A stretch of DNA of 5,772 nucleotides from Clostridia bacterium. Lineage in GTDB: Bacteria > Bacillota > Clostridia > Oscillospirales > CAG-272. The stretch lies in assembly GCA_024408015.1 (NCBI GenBank), contig JAKSVJ010000088.1:1-5772 (forward strand), written 5' to 3'. The position numbers and the translations under genes are program-made. Each line of letters opens with the position of its first letter. Position 1 is the stretch's first letter. The notes beneath the pieces are model-generated. The model ran no database searches, was not told the origin of the DNA, and worked only from the letters and a program-made list of their open reading frames with translations. Positions 4,258-5,772 of this stretch are shown here, piece by piece.

Positions 4258-5772
4258 TTGTCAGAATATGGAATAAAAATCAAAAATTTAGAGGCGGCTT
4301 CTATTTATGAGTATCAATATGGCTTTCGTGGAAGAATGGATGAAACTGATGCCATGTTGACGAACAGTTTATTTTTAGATTTTCTAATGGAAAATGGGTT
4401 GTCTGTGTGGAAGGGTGAATCTACTAGAGATGTAGTGTGTGTGGCTTTTTCATATAAGACAAAAAGTTACTTAGACTTAATGACTAAATTAGAGTCTACT
4501 GATAAAGATGTAGAGATTTTAAAACAAAATGTAGAAAAGAACAAAGAATATTGTGTAGAAATTTCAAAGCAGGATCTTCGAGTCAAATTTTACGTTGAAG
4601 GTTTTTCAATCACTTATAAAACTCATAATAGAGATGGCAAAGTAATTAAAGAGGAAACTATTCACTATAAAATGTTATACCGAACACCAGGCAAGGCAAA
4701 AAAAGGAACTTGTATGTTTATACGAGATGAACTGTATGATGTTGCTCATAATTTTTTATATATGGGTTTAACATTGCCAGAGAAAAATTCACCTATTGTT
4801 GAAGTTGGAGCTTATGCATCTCTTATTACGAGTTCTATTGTAGGTCGAGTTCAGATTAAGCCAGAAGAAATTCTTATTGTTAAAGATTTGCCTACTAGTA
4901 TTAATACTAAAGCTGTGTTGGTAAAAACTAATGATAAAAAAGAATGCATTGCTGAAACTGTGGATAATTATGAAATCGAGGGTGAAGCATTTGATGGGCA
5001 AGCACTAATTGATTCTTCTATTTTCCCCAAGTGGGGTGACGGATATGTGTTGTTAAGACACCATTTTTCAAAAGCTGCTGCTTTTAAGACAGATATACAA
5101 CAATTTATGCGTGACCAACTTGGAGATGGTTATGAGGATGCAATTGTTAAGGATATGTGGGGGCGAGATGTCAGAGTTAAAGACATCAAACTTATTACTA
5201 CTAATAATATGTGTAAATGGATTAAGTTTGGAGTTACTTTTGACTACTGGTCAGATTGGGTTCGTGCCAATAATTGTATGTTTGGAATAGTTAAGACAGC
5301 TCACGAATCAAAGTTGGGGAATGTTCAACGTATGAGTTACCAAATGACTAACTCTCTTAGCATGGACACTATGAAGGGAGTTACTCAAACAAGTATTGAT
5401 TATATTAATTTACTTAAGTCTGACAATAAAGTATTTTTGGAGTATTTGAAAAAGAATGTAAATTTTTCTAATGACTATGAAGTATTAGTGGCTTTAGTTG
5501 AACATAATCCTGAATTTGTAAGATGTGATTATTTTAGAGACAGAAAAAAGAAAATTATAGAGACTTATACTTTAGAACTCAAAGGTGGGCGTATTATTCA
5601 ACGAGCAGATAATTTAACTATGGTAGGTTCTCCATACGCAATGCTACTTCATAGTATTGGATTGAACGCTCGAGATGATCCAACTTTTAAAGTTGAGGAT
5701 GACTGTATTCAATGTTGGACTAATAATTTTGCTGAGAATGAATATCTAGCAGAGTTCAGATCTCCGTTTAAT
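4258..5772 (+). CDS. Probable YonO / RdRP-like RNA polymerase, N-terminal 505 aa (partial)
   Basis: A TTG start at 4258 sits seven bases after AGGTGG (4245-4250); the frame is then open for 505 codons to the window edge. No other in-frame start has a comparable site. The sequence recalls proteins of Firmicute mobile elements with the two-barrel fold of phage YonO and eukaryotic RNA-dependent RNA polymerases. Relevant stretches are RTPGKAKKGTCMFI (142-155), GAYASLITSSIVGR (184-197), FDGQALID (245-252) then LLRHHFSKAAAFKTDIQ (265-281) as a first barrel, GSPYAMLLHS (457-466), and EFRSPFN at the edge. In this group I expect an aspartate-rich DxDxD catalytic motif soon after, beyond the window. 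If right, it would transcribe element genes from DNA, independently of host polymerase. The assignment is from memory of the fold's motifs; without the catalytic motif it stays tentative. It is third in the rightward operon. Confidence 0.55.
   Translation, partial: MSEYGIKIKNLEAASIYEYQYGFRGRMDETDAMLTNSLFLDFLMENGLSVWKGESTRDVVCVAFSYKTKSYLDLMTKLESTDKDVEILKQNVEKNKEYCVEISKQDLRVKFYVEGFSITYKTHNRDGKVIKEETIHYKMLYRTPGKAKKGTCMFIRDELYDVAHNFLYMGLTLPEKNSPIVEVGAYASLITSSIVGRVQIKPEEILIVKDLPTSINTKAVLVKTNDKKECIAETVDNYEIEGEAFDGQALIDSSIFPKWGDGYVLLRHHFSKAAAFKTDIQQFMRDQLGDGYEDAIVKDMWGRDVRVKDIKLITTNNMCKWIKFGVTFDYWSDWVRANNCMFGIVKTAHESKLGNVQRMSYQMTNSLSMDTMKGVTQTSIDYINLLKSDNKVFLEYLKKNVNFSNDYEVLVALVEHNPEFVRCDYFRDRKKKIIETYTLELKGGRIIQRADNLTMVGSPYAMLLHSIGLNARDDPTFKVEDDCIQCWTNNFAENEYLAEFRSPFN

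Noticed and set aside
4789..5001. Minus-strand frame of 70 aa
   Set aside because: It lies antisense within the open 505-codon polymerase-like frame and has a low-complexity Phe/Asn/Ser composition typical of a shadow.
1..5772. CRISPR array, insertion sequence or rRNA
   Set aside because: No regularly spaced repeats, transposase-like frame with terminal inverted repeats or rRNA-like stretch was seen on either strand.

Overview
The window looks like part of an extrachromosomal or integrative replicon (plasmid, phage-plasmid or conjugative element) of a low-G+C Firmicute, probably a gut Clostridium or Lactobacillales relative. This is inferred from the AT-rich composition, strong AAGGAG-type ribosome binding sites and a TTG start, together with gene content: a winged-helix replication-initiator-like protein, small unrecognised accessory proteins, and the start of a probable phage/plasmid-type RNA polymerase. 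No sequence search was possible, so family names are recognition from memory.

The layout is divergent around an A-rich gene-free region (about 2287-2870). This region has the features expected of an origin and control region: a tandem 9-bp direct repeat, several palindromes, an AT-only block, a good promoter and a pair of 27-bp palindromic repeats just before the next gene. Rightward from it run a probable replication initiator (2871-3653), an acidic unrecognised protein with a CxCxC cluster (3686-4246), and, from a TTG start at 4258, a large protein that runs off the window. That last protein resembles the YonO / eukaryotic-RdRP-like two-barrel RNA polymerases. The three genes are closely spaced and probably one operon.

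Leftward (minus strand) run a 144-aa unrecognised protein with a clear Rho-independent terminator, a 62-aa basic protein, about 1 kb with no convincing coding content, a possible 47-aa protein, and a partial small membrane protein.

The most interesting part is the non-coding kilobase. It is bounded on the minus strand by two tRNA-like elements (1561-1609 and 600-695), each with a perfect T-arm and closing acceptor helix but otherwise aberrant. One has no anticodon arm. The other has almost no D-stem, an unusual AAC anticodon and a long variable region. The roughly 870 bases between them are full of hairpins and long-range pairings. Size, structure and closeness to tRNAs on a mobile element fit the giant ornate RNAs of the GOLLD/ROOL kind. 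Whether this is a member of those families or a new one cannot be decided from the sequence alone.
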